A DNA stretch of 64,000 bases, from positions 172,263 to 236,262 of the forward strand of contig DS999532.1 of the NCBI GenBank assembly GCA_000158135.1, in the 5' to 3' direction. Of this stretch, positions 43,032-51,481 are shown piece by piece. The position numbers and the translations under genes are program-made. Each line of letters starts with the position of its first letter. Position 1 is the stretch's first letter. The notes under the pieces are model-generated. The model was not told the origin of the DNA, did not search any database, and worked only from the letters and a program-made list of their open reading frames with translations. This DNA comes from Rhodobacteraceae bacterium KLH11 (GTDB lineage: Bacteria; Pseudomonadota; Alphaproteobacteria; Rhodobacterales; Rhodobacteraceae).

Positions 43032-43897
43032 GTAGCGATAAAGGGATTTCCCCGGACTTCCCGTTTGACTCGAAATATGTCGAGGTGAACGGCCAGCGTA
43101 TCCACTATGTTGAAGAAGGTGAAAGCGCGCCGGTTTTGTTTTTGCACGGCAATCCGACCTCCTCTTATCTGTGGCGCAACATCATCCCTTATGCCGCTAG
43201 GCACGGTCGTGCCATCGCGGTGAACCTGATTGGCGCGGGAAAGTCGGGCAAGCCCGACATTCCGTATCGCTTTGTCGATCACGTTCCCTTTGTGGAGGGG
43301 TTTATCAAGGCGCTGGGGCTGATCAACGTGACGCTTGTGATCCATGACTGGGGTTCAGCATTGGGTTTTCACTATGCACACCGGCACCCGGAGAACATTC
43401 GCGGTATCGTGTTCATGGAAGGCATTGTGCGTCCGATGACATGGGCCGGATTTCCGCCCGACTTTCGCGCCGGGTTTCGCATGATGCGGACACCCGGTCT
43501 GGGATGGGCAATGATCTCGGGCCTGAACATGTTCATCGAGAAAATCCTGCCAAGCGCCATCGTGCGCGACCTGACCCCGCAGGAGATGGAGCATTATCGC
43601 GTGCCATTTCCTACCGGGCGCAGCCGCAAACCGGTTCGGATGTGGCCCCGCGAGATTCCGATCGACGGTACCCCGGCAGATGTGCCTGACATTGTCAGCG
43701 GCTACAGCCGTTGGCTGGGAGACACCCAGACCCCGATGCTGATGTTCCATGCCACACCCGGCGGAACCATCGGGCCGAAAGAAGTTGAGTGGTGCCGCGA
43801 AGCTATCAGCAATCTCGAAGTGGTGGATTTTGGAAAGGGCATTCATTTCCTGCAGGAAGACGTCCCTCACCTGATCGGTCAAAAGCTGGAAGAGTGA
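43028..43897 (+). CDS. haloalkane dehalogenase (HLD-II type)
   Basis: A 289-residue alpha/beta hydrolase full length for the family. The catalytic set is complete: HGNPTSSYLWRNIIP with the oxyanion/halide Asn42, VIHDWGSALGFHYA with nucleophile Asp107 and halide-binding Trp108, FMEGIVRP with the acid Glu131, and GKGIHFLQEDVP with the base His273. The Asp nucleophile and Trp next to it separate it from epoxide hydrolases and esterases. It would hydrolyse C-halogen bonds. There is no signal peptide. In the AVNLIGAGKSG segment Asn replaces the common Asp, away from the active site. Its promoter may have been lost with the truncated neighbour. Confidence 0.88.
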   Translation: MSSDKGISPDFPFDSKYVEVNGQRIHYVEEGESAPVLFLHGNPTSSYLWRNIIPYAARHGRAIAVNLIGAGKSGKPDIPYRFVDHVPFVEGFIKALGLINVTLVIHDWGSALGFHYAHRHPENIRGIVFMEGIVRPMTWAGFPPDFRAGFRMMRTPGLGWAMISGLNMFIEKILPSAIVRDLTPQEMEHYRVPFPTGRSRKPVRMWPREIPIDGTPADVPDIVSGYSRWLGDTQTPMLMFHATPGGTIGPKEVEWCREAISNLEVVDFGKGIHFLQEDVPHLIGQKLEE

Positions 43898-44014
43898 CCG
43901 GTGCGCTTGCCGGAATAAGGCGGCGGAAGGACGATATATACAAATCGAATTACCTGATTGTATGCTTCAACAACCAGCCCGATATGATCAGAGGCCAGTT
44001 GCCGGAGAGACGCG

Positions 44015-44977
44015 TTGCTGAATATGACAATCCCCATACCCTTGATTTTGGCCGCAGTATTGCCCGCCTTTCTGAACCAATGCTCTGGGGCCGATACCAG
44101 CGTGGCCTTGGGCGTATTGGCACGTGACCGGGTCGCCCTGACCGCAACGGCCAGCGAAATCGTGGTCGATTTGCCGGTTGCCGAAGGGGCTGTCGTCAAG
44201 GCTGGGGATACTCTGGTTCAGCTCGATCCAACATTGCAGACTGCCAAGCTCAGCCTGGCGCAGGCCGAGCTTGAAAAAGCGCAGGCCACGCTTTTGAAGC
44301 AGCAGGTCGGACCGCGCGAGGAAGAGATCGCGATTGCCGAGGCCAAGGTCGCAGGTGCGGTTGCACGGCTGGCTGACGCCGAAGCCATCTATGACCGAAA
44401 CGCCAGACTGGTCGAAAACTCGGTCGTAACCGAAGCGCAGGTGGCAAATGATCTGGCCTTGCGGGATTCTGCGCGGGCTGAATTGGCCAGCGCTCAGCAA
44501 TCGCTGAAAGAGCTGCAAAACGGCACCCGCCCCGAAGACCTTGCGATCGCCGAGGCCAATGTGCGCGCAGCAGAAGCCTTGGTTGCCGCCGAACAAACCG
44601 TGCTGGATGACCTGACAGTTGTTGCAACACGCGATGGGGTACTGGACTCACTGCCCTGGAACCTGGGCGAACGTGTAACATCCGGCAGCCCGGTGGCCGT
44701 TATGGTCACGGGCCAGACGCCGTATGCGCGCGTCTATGTGCCCGAACCGCATCGCGTCAATCTGAAACCCGGCGATACGCTGAACGTGCGCGTTGACGGG
44801 TTGGCCGATCCGCTGGACGGCGTGGTCCGCTGGATCAGCGACGATGCGTCGTTCACGCCCTATTACGGGTTGAACAAGGACGACCGCACGCGGCTTGTCT
44901 ATCTGGCCGAGATTGATCTGCCCAACGCATCGCCGGACCTGCCTGCCGGAGTGCCTGTGCAGGCTCCCATGCCATGA
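44015..44977 (+). CDS. membrane fusion protein of an ABC efflux system (HlyD/YhiI-like)
   Basis: A TTG at 44015 has GGAGAGA five bases upstream; the ATG at 44024 is the alternative. About 320 residues. The N-terminus has a lipoprotein-like hydrophobic stretch ending ...LNQC, so it may be lipidated or signal-anchored. A lipoyl-like half (VVDLPVAEGAVVKAGDTL), a long coiled coil rich in Ala/Glu (about 80-200) and a beta-barrel half follow. It bridges inner and outer membranes for the ABC pump encoded next, overlapping its gene by 4 bases. Confidence 0.82.
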   Translation: MLNMTIPIPLILAAVLPAFLNQCSGADTSVALGVLARDRVALTATASEIVVDLPVAEGAVVKAGDTLVQLDPTLQTAKLSLAQAELEKAQATLLKQQVGPREEEIAIAEAKVAGAVARLADAEAIYDRNARLVENSVVTEAQVANDLALRDSARAELASAQQSLKELQNGTRPEDLAIAEANVRAAEALVAAEQTVLDDLTVVATRDGVLDSLPWNLGERVTSGSPVAVMVTGQTPYARVYVPEPHRVNLKPGDTLNVRVDGLADPLDGVVRWISDDASFTPYYGLNKDDRTRLVYLAEIDLPNASPDLPAGVPVQAPMP

Positions 44978-45900
44978 GCGATGTGGTCGTCTCGACGCAG
45001 GGCTTGACCCGCCGGTTCGGGGAAAACACCGCAGTCAATAATCTGGATCTTGAGATTCACACCGGCCAAATCTACGGGCTTCTGGGTCCCAATGGCTGTG
45101 GCAAAACCACGACCATGCGCATGCTGACCGGATTGCTGACCCCGACGAGCGGAGCCATCGAAGTTCTGGGTCGATCCATGCCCGAGGCTGCAGAACCGCT
45201 GAAAAATGAGATCGGGTATATGACCCAGATCTTCTCGTATTACCGCGACTTGACTGTGCTGGAAAACCTTCGATTCGCGGCGGAAATTTATGGCATTCCG
45301 GTGAAGTCGGCCAAGGAGCGGATTGACGAACTGCTGCACACCTATGACCTTACGACCAACATTCATCAACTCAGCGGCAGCATGAGCGGTGGGCAACGAC
45401 AAAAACTCGCCCTTGCGGCGACTGTGATGCACCGACCAAAACTGCTGTTTCTGGACGAACCGACCTCTGCTGTTGACCCCGAAACCCGTCGCACGTTCTG
45501 GGAACAGCTGTTCGATCTGGTCGATCAGGGCGCGACCATGATCGTGTCCACCCATTTCATGGACGAAGCAGAGCGCTGTCACCGGCTGGCGATCCTGCAG
45601 CATGGGGTCAAAAAGGCCGATGGCTCTCCGCGCCAGTTGATGGAAGATTTGCAGGCCGATGTTGTCGAGGTTGAAGGGCCTGACCTGAGAAAGGTCAAAC
45701 ACACGCTGGATGGTCAGCCAAAGATCCTGTCAACCGCACAGGTGGGATCGCGGCTTCGCGTTTTGGTGGACAAATCCGAACCTCTGCCCGTTGATATGCT
45801 GCGCGCCAAACTTGGCGCTTTTCCGAGCCTGTCTCTGGCGCCGCAGCGGCCAAATCTGGAAGATGTTTTTGTCAGCGCAACACGGGGCCCGGAACAGTGA
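44974..45900 (+). CDS. ABC efflux ATPase (CcmA/YhhJ-partner type)
   Basis: 308 residues with Walker A LLGPNGCGKTT, Q-loop MTQIFSYYRDLTVLENL, signature MSGGQRQKLALAATV, Walker B LLFLDEPTSAVD and the H-loop MIVSTHFMDEAERCHRL. The C-terminal 90 residues are a regulatory tail typical of drug or polysaccharide efflux ATPases. It overlaps the fusion protein gene and the permease gene by 4 bases each, so the three are tightly coupled. Confidence 0.87.
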   Translation: MSDVVVSTQGLTRRFGENTAVNNLDLEIHTGQIYGLLGPNGCGKTTTMRMLTGLLTPTSGAIEVLGRSMPEAAEPLKNEIGYMTQIFSYYRDLTVLENLRFAAEIYGIPVKSAKERIDELLHTYDLTTNIHQLSGSMSGGQRQKLALAATVMHRPKLLFLDEPTSAVDPETRRTFWEQLFDLVDQGATMIVSTHFMDEAERCHRLAILQHGVKKADGSPRQLMEDLQADVVEVEGPDLRKVKHTLDGQPKILSTAQVGSRLRVLVDKSEPLPVDMLRAKLGAFPSLSLAPQRPNLEDVFVSATRGPEQ

Positions 45901-47042
45901 TCTCACCACGACGCATCGCCGCTGTGCTGAAGAAAGAGCTGCTGCAACTGCGGCGAGACCGGATGACATTTGCTATGGTCATCATGATCCCGCTTATCCA
46001 GTTGCTGCTGTTTGGCTATGCTATAAACACCAACCTGCGTCACGTACCCGTGGCGCTGGTGGATCAATCCCAAACCGAGCTGTCCCGCACATTGGCGCAG
46101 ATCGTTCAGGCCACGCAGGTCGTGATCATCACCGAACAGCTGACCACCCCGCAAGAAGCCGAACGCGCGATCACCGAGTCCCGCGTGCGTGCCGCGCTGA
46201 TCATCCCGCCGGACGTGAGCCAACGCCTTGTCCGCAGCCCCTCTATCGGTCTGGGACCGCCCAACGCGACCGACCAGACCAGCAGTCGGCCCATTGCCCA
46301 TTGGATCGTCGATGGTTCGGACACGATGGTCGCCAGCGCAATCAAATCTCTGCGCACGATGCCGTTGACAGAACTGCTGAAACAACCACCAAACCGGCAG
46401 GTGCCCACTTTTGAGGTGACGCTTTACTTCAACCCCGAGCAGCGGTCGGCGGTCAATATTGTGCCGGGTCTTGTCGGCGTCATCCTCACCATGACGATGA
46501 TCCTGTTCACCTCCGCCGCCATCGTGCGCGAACGTGAGCGGGGCAATATGGAAATGCTGATCAACACTCCGATCAAATCGATTGAGCTGATGGTCGGCAA
46601 GATCATCCCCTACATCTTTCTGGGCCTGATACAGGTCGCAATTATCCTTGGCCTCGGGCACGTCCTGTTTGATGTCCCGATCAACGGCGGGCTGGGAGTT
46701 TTGTTGGTGGTGACGTTGCTGTTTATCATTGCCAGCCTGTCGCTTGGGCTCGTGATCTCAACACTCGCCCAGAACCAACTTCAGTCGATGCAGATGACTA
46801 TCTTCGTCCTGTTGCCATCGATCCTGATGTCGGGCTTCATGTTCCCCTTCGACGGTATGCCACAACCCGTCCAGATGATTGCTCAGGTCCTGCCGGCAAC
46901 CCATTTCATGGACATGATCCGCGGCGTGGTCCTGCGTGATGCGTCGCTATACGAGTTGCGCTGGGGAATTCTCTGGATGATAGGATTTGCGGCATTCGGA
47001 TTGTTGGCTGCAACTCTGCGGTTCCAGAAACGGTTGGGTTGA
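45897..47042 (+). CDS. ABC-2 type efflux permease (YhhJ-like)
   Basis: 381 residues. One membrane segment lies near 25-45, a large periplasmic domain at about 50-200 (LTTPQEAERAITESRVRAAL), then five further segments with the ABC-2 signature ERERGNMEMLINTPIKSIELM and GLIQVAIILGLGHVLFDVP. It forms the inner-membrane channel of a tripartite pump that likely expels a drug or a cell-envelope lipid. The substrate cannot be told from sequence. Confidence 0.85.
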   Translation: MISPRRIAAVLKKELLQLRRDRMTFAMVIMIPLIQLLLFGYAINTNLRHVPVALVDQSQTELSRTLAQIVQATQVVIITEQLTTPQEAERAITESRVRAALIIPPDVSQRLVRSPSIGLGPPNATDQTSSRPIAHWIVDGSDTMVASAIKSLRTMPLTELLKQPPNRQVPTFEVTLYFNPEQRSAVNIVPGLVGVILTMTMILFTSAAIVRERERGNMEMLINTPIKSIELMVGKIIPYIFLGLIQVAIILGLGHVLFDVPINGGLGVLLVVTLLFIIASLSLGLVISTLAQNQLQSMQMTIFVLLPSILMSGFMFPFDGMPQPVQMIAQVLPATHFMDMIRGVVLRDASLYELRWGILWMIGFAAFGLLAATLRFQKRLG

Positions 47043-47298
47043 CGACGGCCCATTGCGGTCACTCGACCAAGGTCACGAATGCCGCAGCCGCAGCCCGCTT
47101 CGCGGACATTCGCTGCAAGTGAAAGAATACTATTCGCAAATTACTCTTACTATCTTGGCCTCAACCCGGCAAAAACTACCTCCAAGATAACGACGCCTAA
47201 TACTGTTTGCAGTATTTCTGCCAGCCTTGCCGCGCTGGAATTCGGTGTATGTCGCCATAAACCAGCAGTTGGGGCGGCACGAAAGCGGGGCAGGTCCA

Positions 47299-47496
47299 CA
47301 ACCGACTGAGCGGTTCGTCGAACAGGAAAACGTTGGGCGCCTGAATGACACAGCGCCCGACGGCGGCACATTGCTTTTCGCCTTCGGAAAGCTGATGCGG
47401 ATAGCGTTGCAACACCTCGGTCAACTGAAGGATGTCTGCGATCCGTGCCAGCCGGTCCACCTGCGAGGCATTCTCAGCCCGCAACGGGTAAGCAAT
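47299..47496 (-). pseudogene. fragment of a malK-like ABC ATPase gene
   Basis: About 66 residues on the minus strand (DRLARIADILQLTEVLQRYP, then HQLSEGEKQCAAVGRCVIQA, PNVFLFDEPLSRL) are nearly the same as residues of the locus-3 ATPase encoded at 20524-21630, including the rare LSEGEKQ signature. Both ends run into unrelated sequence. It is a stray copy left by recombination or an old duplication. The rest of 47043-47603 has no supported gene. Confidence 0.75.
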
Positions 47497-47603
47497 TCTA
47501 AACCGCCGTTCCCAAAAATGGGGGCAGTGCTTTCTAAACACCTGTTTCGTGCCCATCGGACCACAATTCTGTTGTGGTCGCGTTTGTCGAAACGCGCCGG
47601 GGT

Positions 47604-48638
47604 CTAGTCATTTTTCAACGGCCTGTCAGCCAGACCGGCCAGAATCGCGCGTGCAGATGCCGTGTCACGTCGAAGGAGGCTTTTCAGAGACGCCGCCAGC
47701 CCCAAACCGAAAAGCGCCACCAGCCCCAGTGGCGCATAGGTCTGGTTATAACGTCGCCTGGCCCGCCAGAGATAATAGGACGACGACGGGCTTCGTGTCC
47801 GACCATGGGTCTTCGAGCCTGTCGACAACCCCTTCTTGTGGTAGATGATGCTGTTTTCCGCCAAAACCAGCGAGAATTGGCCTTTCGCCCGGGTGGCCCA
47901 GTCAATTTCTTCACAATAAAGGAAATACGCCTCCGACATCAGACCCACAGTCTCCAGAAAGTCTCGCGAGACAAGACAGCAGGCACCCGAGATATACCCC
48001 AGTTTGGCTTCCAGAGCGCGCCAGTCGAAATCATCGCTGCGCTTCTTGTCGGCGGCCAGTCGTCTGGAGAGACCGATCATCGGATAACTTGCGCATCCAC
48101 CGGCTTCCTGGATAAGGTTCGGATCGTCATAATAGCAGATAAGTGAGCCGCAAAGGCCAGCGCCCTCCACAGCCTCCAGACGCGATACCAGATGCGTCAG
48201 GGCATCGGGCTCAACGACCGTATCCGCGTTCAGAACCCAAAAGAAATCGAACCCATCCTCCAGCGCCCGGCGCAAGCCCGCATTATTGCCAGCGGCAAAA
48301 CCCAGATTTGACGGGTTTTTGATCACCGTCAGACGCGCGTTGGTGGATGTCTCTGCCAAAGGGGCGGCTTTTGTCTTGAAGCCAGGCGGAGTGACGTATT
48401 CCGCAAAATCCGGCCGCGCGGGAAGAATACAAAGCTCGCCCCGCGCCCATTGCTGCAAGCGATCAAGGGATGCATCGCTAGAAGCATTGTCACACACGAA
48501 GATATGGAAATTCGGATAGTTCAGACGAGCAAGGGACTCGAGGCATTCGATCGTGTCCGCCCAGGCATTCCAGTTCAGAATGATTATGGCGACAGCAGAA
48601 GCCTCGGGGATGGTCTCGCCGTCGGGTGCGACCGTCAT
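47604..48638 (-). CDS. GT2-family glycosyltransferase (rhamnosyltransferase-like)
   Basis: Start at 48638 (MTVAPDGETIP); its ATG overlaps the GT4 gene stop (ATGA). 344 residues. It has a GT-A fold: AIIILNWNAWADTIECLESL, FVCDNASSDASLDRL, GFAAGNNAGLRRALEDGFDF, VLNADTVVEPDAL (DxD-like NAD), and YFLYCEEIDWATRAKGQFSL. The C-terminal part carries a hydrophobic stretch. It probably extends a surface polysaccharide repeat unit made with the neighbouring genes. Confidence 0.82.
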   Translation of the reverse strand: MTVAPDGETIPEASAVAIIILNWNAWADTIECLESLARLNYPNFHIFVCDNASSDASLDRLQQWARGELCILPARPDFAEYVTPPGFKTKAAPLAETSTNARLTVIKNPSNLGFAAGNNAGLRRALEDGFDFFWVLNADTVVEPDALTHLVSRLEAVEGAGLCGSLICYYDDPNLIQEAGGCASYPMIGLSRRLAADKKRSDDFDWRALEAKLGYISGACCLVSRDFLETVGLMSEAYFLYCEEIDWATRAKGQFSLVLAENSIIYHKKGLSTGSKTHGRTRSPSSSYYLWRARRRYNQTYAPLGLVALFGLGLAASLKSLLRRDTASARAILAGLADRPLKND

Positions 48639-49849
48639 ATCTTGGCCCCGGCGTTCTCGTCGTCGCAAAGGATCATGCTGACGAACTTGCTCCAGGTCAG
48701 TTCCCTGGCCGATCGGCCGGCTGCTTCGCTGGCGCCTGCCAGATCATCTCGGCCCAGTCGATCAATGGTCGCGGCAAGATCAGCGGCATCCCCGGTCTTG
48801 AAAAGCCACCCGGCGCCGGACGCACGCAGAATCTCGGCAAAGCCCGGCAAGTCAGAGGCGATAATCGGTTTCTGATAGTGAAAGGCAAGCGACACAACAC
48901 CGGAACCCGAGACCGAGCGATAAGGTAACACTACCGCATCCGCCCTATCAAACAACTCGGCCATCTCATCATCGCCCACATATCGCGCCAGAAGCTCCAC
49001 CGAGTGATCAGGCCCGAGGCGGTCTATCCTGGCCTGGGTTTCCTCCTGATGCTGCCAGAATTCGCCAGCGATCGTCAGGGAAACGTCGTCTCGCGTCACC
49101 AGCGACATCGCATCCAACAGAATATCAAGACCTTTGTAGGGTCTGACCAAGCCGAAAAACAGAAGTTCCAGCTTTGACCGTCGCGCCAGTTGCCCCGTCG
49201 CGACCGGTACGTCGTCAAATGTCGGATGCGGAAAGACTTTAGCCGGTTTCTCAGGAAACCGGGTCTCAAGTTCCTTTGCCAGAGCGATGTTATGGGTAAC
49301 AAAACGGTCCGCTGCGCTCAACTGCCACGAGGTCAGTCGATCCTTCAGCCTGTGTGACTCATGGTCATAGGCGTTATGGACGATCATGCAGACCTTGCTG
49401 CTCGACGCCGATACCTGGCGTGCGATCCAGCCAAGTGCCGGTGCTACGGCGAATGTCCATGCCGGCATGATCAGGGTCGAGGGATTCCAGAGCTGGATTT
49501 CGCGCGCTGTTCTTCGCCAGGTCAGTGGATTGGGACCGCTCAGACTTTCGGCGACACCGCTTGTCTGGGCCCCTTTCACGATGTCGCGTTCGGACCCACC
49601 GGGATAAAGGACCGCGGGATATTGCTTGGAAAAGCCCCATCTTCTAACCTCGATATCTTCGCGGGCCTCAAAGGCGCGTGCGACGGCTTCGGTGTGCTTG
49701 GCAATACCACTGCGGATCGGTGGAAATGGTCCGACTACCGCGATCTTTTGGCGATCAAGTACTGATTGGGTCAGAGCACGGTTCCTTTCCCTTTCCCGCA
49801 GCAATTCGCTTGGGTGCTGCCTGGACTTAAGGATTACCTTTAAGTCCAA
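48635..49849 (-). CDS. GT4-family glycosyltransferase
   Basis: 404 residues with a GT-B fold. The N-terminal half has IAVVGPFPPIRSGIAKHTEA; the C-terminal donor half has LLFFGLVRPYKGLDILLDAM, LTIAGEFWQHQE and ADAVVLPYRSVSGSGVVSLA, with the EX7E-like region in FHYQKPIIASDLPGFAEI. It presumably uses a nucleotide sugar at the cytoplasmic face. It forms a two-gene operon with the GT2 gene. Confidence 0.85.
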   Translation of the reverse strand: MDLKVILKSRQHPSELLRERERNRALTQSVLDRQKIAVVGPFPPIRSGIAKHTEAVARAFEAREDIEVRRWGFSKQYPAVLYPGGSERDIVKGAQTSGVAESLSGPNPLTWRRTAREIQLWNPSTLIMPAWTFAVAPALGWIARQVSASSSKVCMIVHNAYDHESHRLKDRLTSWQLSAADRFVTHNIALAKELETRFPEKPAKVFPHPTFDDVPVATGQLARRSKLELLFFGLVRPYKGLDILLDAMSLVTRDDVSLTIAGEFWQHQEETQARIDRLGPDHSVELLARYVGDDEMAELFDRADAVVLPYRSVSGSGVVSLAFHYQKPIIASDLPGFAEILRASGAGWLFKTGDAADLAATIDRLGRDDLAGASEAAGRSARELTWSKFVSMILCDDENAGAKI

Positions 49850-50164
49850 AAAGTCACGCCATCAATCGCCTAGACGTGCCAAGCTGCAAATAGCGTTTCG
49901 CCTGAGGTTTTCAGGCGATAATTGCAACAATGATGGATATTTCTCCACCTGCGATACCGCGAAGCGTTCCCATGACTGCCGTATGGAACTAGTGACGTTA
50001 TCGCGAGTGGTAGCAACAAACGACAGGCCAGCCATGACAGCGGATCCAATTCCCCCAGAAGGCACTCCGGCAGAGGGTCTTGCACAATCTGATAGTATCG
50101 GGCGCGGGCGCATGGCCCTTTGGCATGGATCGTTGATGCGCGAACACTGCGGAGTAAGCCCTGC
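49850..50164. promoter_or_regulatory. divergent promoter region of the glycan cluster
   Basis: 315 bases between the diverging GT4 and flippase genes, without a supported gene. A small hairpin CGCCTGA-GGTTT-TCAGGCG lies at 49899-49917 without a T-run. Promoters for both directions should be here. Confidence 0.4.
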
Positions 50165-51478
50165 ATGCTGATCCCGAGGTTGCCCGACACCGCCCGCACG
50201 AAGATCGCTAATGTTGGCTGGATGCTAGGCGAGCGCGGCATAGGCGTTCTTATCGCGTTCTTCGTGATGACCCTCGTGGCGCGCGCGCTCGGACCCGAGG
50301 GGTTTGGTGCATATGTCTATATCTTCAGTGTCACCATGCTTTTGTCGCCGATCGCGCATTTCGGCATGTCTGAAATCCTCGTCCGCGAGAGCGTGGCACG
50401 ACCAACAGACCGCCACGCCTTTTTTGGCAGCGCGATGGCACTGACGTCGTTTTTCGCGTTCATCAGCGTCCTGGCCGGAATTGCAATCGTGGCGGTTTTC
50501 GGGGGCCCCTCCGGGGTCACGCCCTGGCTCATGCTTCTGGCCTGCTCGCAGCTGATGGTTATTCCGATCGAGACAACATGGGCCTGGTTCAAGGCAGACG
50601 AGCGCATGGGGCTGGTTGTTGTGCCCCGCATCATCGTTGCACTCGGCATCGCTATGGCCGCGATCTACCTCGTCCAAAAGGGATACGGGCTGGCGGCCTT
50701 CGTCGCTTTGAGGGCCGTCGAGCAGGCCAGCATCGGGCTTGCGGCACTTCTGGTTTTTGCCTGGGCAACTGGTGCGCTTCATCGCCTTAAGGTATCCCGG
50801 CGCGAGATCCGCCATCTTTTGTCTGCAGGGTTGCCGCTGATGATTTCGATGATGGCAACGATCCTCTACATGCGTATCGATCAGGTCATGCTGGGCCAGA
50901 TGGCCCCTGCCGATGAGCTTGGTCGCTACGGGCTTGCGGTGCGTGTATCGGAAGTGGCGCTGGTGGTGCCGATGGCGCTCGGCACGAGCTTTTTCGCCAG
51001 CATCATCCGCGCCGAGGCGCGCGGTACGCTTCCAGAACAGAGCCAGCGTCTCTATGACGCGATGACGCTTGCCACTCTCCTGGCCGGGGTGACGCTTGCC
51101 GTTGCCGCGATCTTCCTCTTCGAGCCGACCTTCGGTCCTGCTTTTGCCGACGGTCTCTGGCCTACTCTTGTTCTCATTCTGGGCCTGCCCTTCTATAGTT
51201 GGGGCATTGCGCGGGAAAAGGTGCTTCTGGCGCGACGTCAATACTGGCTCACACCGGTTATCGCGCTTTGTGGGGCCGCGTTGAACATCGGTTTGAACCT
51301 CGCACTCATCCCGCATTTTGGCGGCATCGGTGCGGCCTGGGCCACGGTCGCGACCTTCCTCGCCACCGCCATTGGCGTAGCCATCATTGTCCCGGCCCTG
51401 AGGTCCGAAGCTCGTGGCATGCTGCGTTCGCTCAACCTCTGGCGCGCCACGCAAAGATTGCACCGCGCCCTTACCTAG
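50165..51478 (+). CDS. polysaccharide flippase (Wzx/MVF-like)
   Basis: The ATG at 50165 (MLIPRLPDTARTKIANVGW) is preferred, having GGAG upstream; an in-frame TTG at 50120 is poorer. 437 residues with about 12-14 transmembrane segments. Family features are GERGIGVLIAFFVMTLVARA, LGPEGFGAYVYIFSVTMLLS and ISMMATILYMRIDQVMLGQM. It would translocate a lipid-linked oligosaccharide to the periplasm. It is divergent from the two glycosyltransferase genes. Confidence 0.83.
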   Translation: MLIPRLPDTARTKIANVGWMLGERGIGVLIAFFVMTLVARALGPEGFGAYVYIFSVTMLLSPIAHFGMSEILVRESVARPTDRHAFFGSAMALTSFFAFISVLAGIAIVAVFGGPSGVTPWLMLLACSQLMVIPIETTWAWFKADERMGLVVVPRIIVALGIAMAAIYLVQKGYGLAAFVALRAVEQASIGLAALLVFAWATGALHRLKVSRREIRHLLSAGLPLMISMMATILYMRIDQVMLGQMAPADELGRYGLAVRVSEVALVVPMALGTSFFASIIRAEARGTLPEQSQRLYDAMTLATLLAGVTLAVAAIFLFEPTFGPAFADGLWPTLVLILGLPFYSWGIAREKVLLARRQYWLTPVIALCGAALNIGLNLALIPHFGGIGAAWATVATFLATAIGVAIIVPALRSEARGMLRSLNLWRATQRLHRALT

Positions 51479-51481
51479 CCA

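Noticed and set aside
49899..49917. Hairpin CGCCTGA-GGTTT-TCAGGCG as a terminator
   Set aside because: No T-run follows, and it lies in a divergent promoter region.
50225..51463. 412-codon minus-strand frame opposite the flippase gene
   Set aside because: Composition dominated by Arg, Gln, His and Glu, as expected from the reverse of a hydrophobic coding sequence; the plus frame is a clear flippase.
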